In this document: piece after piece, positions 47,802-48,177 of the stretch
How the letters are laid out: each line of letters opens with the position of its first letter
How positions within the stretch are numbered: the stretch's first letter is position 1
From: Frankia alni
GTDB taxonomy: Bacteria; Actinomycetota; Actinomycetes; Frankiales; Frankiaceae
Length of the DNA: 48,177 nucleotides
Direction: 5' to 3'
NCBI GenBank assembly: GCA_026225295.1
Contig: JAMFSN010000137.1
Location: 1 to 48,177, forward strand
Made by a program: the position numbers and the translations under genes
The notes under the pieces: generated by a model
Database searches by the model: none
The model's input: the letters and a program-made list of their open reading frames with translations, nothing else
Told to the model about the DNA's origin: nothing

Positions 47802-48177
47802 ACGCGAGTGGCCCTTGACTCCGACCACCACACCATCCACCCGGAGGTGACCGACCCCCTCGACCTGGTTGAACTGACTGGTTACGACCGACACGCACGG
47901 CCCGTGGCCGGGCTCGATCCTCCCGAGCCGTGGGATGAACCCGACCCGCCCGATCCGCCTGGTCCGTCTGGTGGGGTGGGGCTGGCGGAGCTGGTGGCGT
48001 CGGGGCCGTGGTCGGCCGATGGTGGCCAGCCGGTGGACGATCTTGATGACGATGCGTGTCTGACTCTGCTGGGGTCGGTGGCCCGGGGCCGGGCCTGGCT
48101 CGATGCGTTGACGGTCCGGTTGTTGGGCCGCCTCGCCAGCCTGCGGTCGGCGGCGGGCGTCGAGCCGGGACGTGACG
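47794..48177 (+). CDS. DUF222/13E12-family HNH endonuclease-like protein, 3' end cut off
   Basis: The first 128 residues of a DUF222-type protein, running off the window end. It begins MFETRVALDSDHHTIHPEVT and has a Pro/Asp-rich stretch (EPWDEPDPPDPPGPSGG). GLAELVASGPWSADGGQPVD, then LLGSVARGRAWLDALTVRLL is the usual start of the DUF222 domain. The C-terminal HNH nuclease motif expected for this family would lie outside. These genes occur in many copies in actinobacteria and include the mycobacterial REP13E12 elements. A perfect LexA box covers the start codon, so DNA-damage induction is expected. Whether the protein is an active nuclease cannot be seen. Confidence 0.85.

Overview
The window is about 72% G+C, densely coded and has no rRNA or tRNA genes that I can see. 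It reads as chromosome of a high-GC actinobacterium. Supporting clues are an EgtE-type ergothioneine lyase, a TipA-type MerR regulator, a DUF222/13E12-family HNH gene with an actinobacterial SOS box, several apparently leaderless genes with a TANNNT box 6-7 nt before the start codon, and many GTG starts. A Nakamurella-like or related lineage is possible, but the sequence alone does not settle the genus.

Layout. 1-2583: a minus-strand catabolic operon (TetR, CoA-transferase, SDR cut by the window edge). 2584-5646: a TetR remnant, a D-2-hydroxyacid dehydrogenase, and an MFS gene followed by a small monooxygenase-like gene behind a MerR-type operator/promoter. 5846-8628: a secreted HAF-repeat protein converging on a CBM2-GH18 chitinase. 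8722-11420: an OmpR-type two-component system divergent from a secreted protein, with three 19-bp direct repeats between them. 11453-13532: EgtE, a conserved unknown and an SRPBCC protein. 13752-17098: an S4 RNA-binding protein, a membrane protein, and a TetR/DHA2-efflux divergent pair. 17169-21239: a DUF4232 lipoprotein, a scrambled SGNH-hydrolase pseudogene, a TipA-like regulator and an APC permease. 21313-25973: DUF427, a MarR/DHA2 efflux operon with a large palindromic operator, mannose-6-phosphate isomerase and a membrane protein. 26018-28043: an HtrA-like protease and an RsbW-like ATPase.

28614-33551 is the most unusual part. It holds a lower-GC phosphotransferase/HAD pair and a CsbD stress gene. 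These are followed by a tight three-gene cassette: a short Asp/Gly-rich tandem-repeat protein, a JmjC/cupin-type 2-oxoglutarate hydroxylase and a sucrase/ferredoxin-like Fe-S protein. The cassette looks like a substrate with its modifying enzyme and a redox partner, and it is my best candidate for an undescribed peptide- or protein-modification system.

33850-37620: a membrane-anchored HTH protein, an SRPBCC protein, an alpha/beta hydrolase and an ArsR-like regulator with a small membrane protein. 37859-45346: two consecutive modules with the same order (ABC ATPase, ABC permease, NarL-type histidine kinase, NarL-type response regulator). 45476-48177: an NCS1 permease, a DUF2945 gene that runs through the terminator region, an AHSA1-like remnant, and the start of an SOS-controlled DUF222/HNH gene cut by the window end.

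Transport and efflux genes paired with local regulators recur throughout (TetR, MarR, MerR, ArsR, two-component). Several candidate operators for these regulators are visible as inverted or direct repeats.
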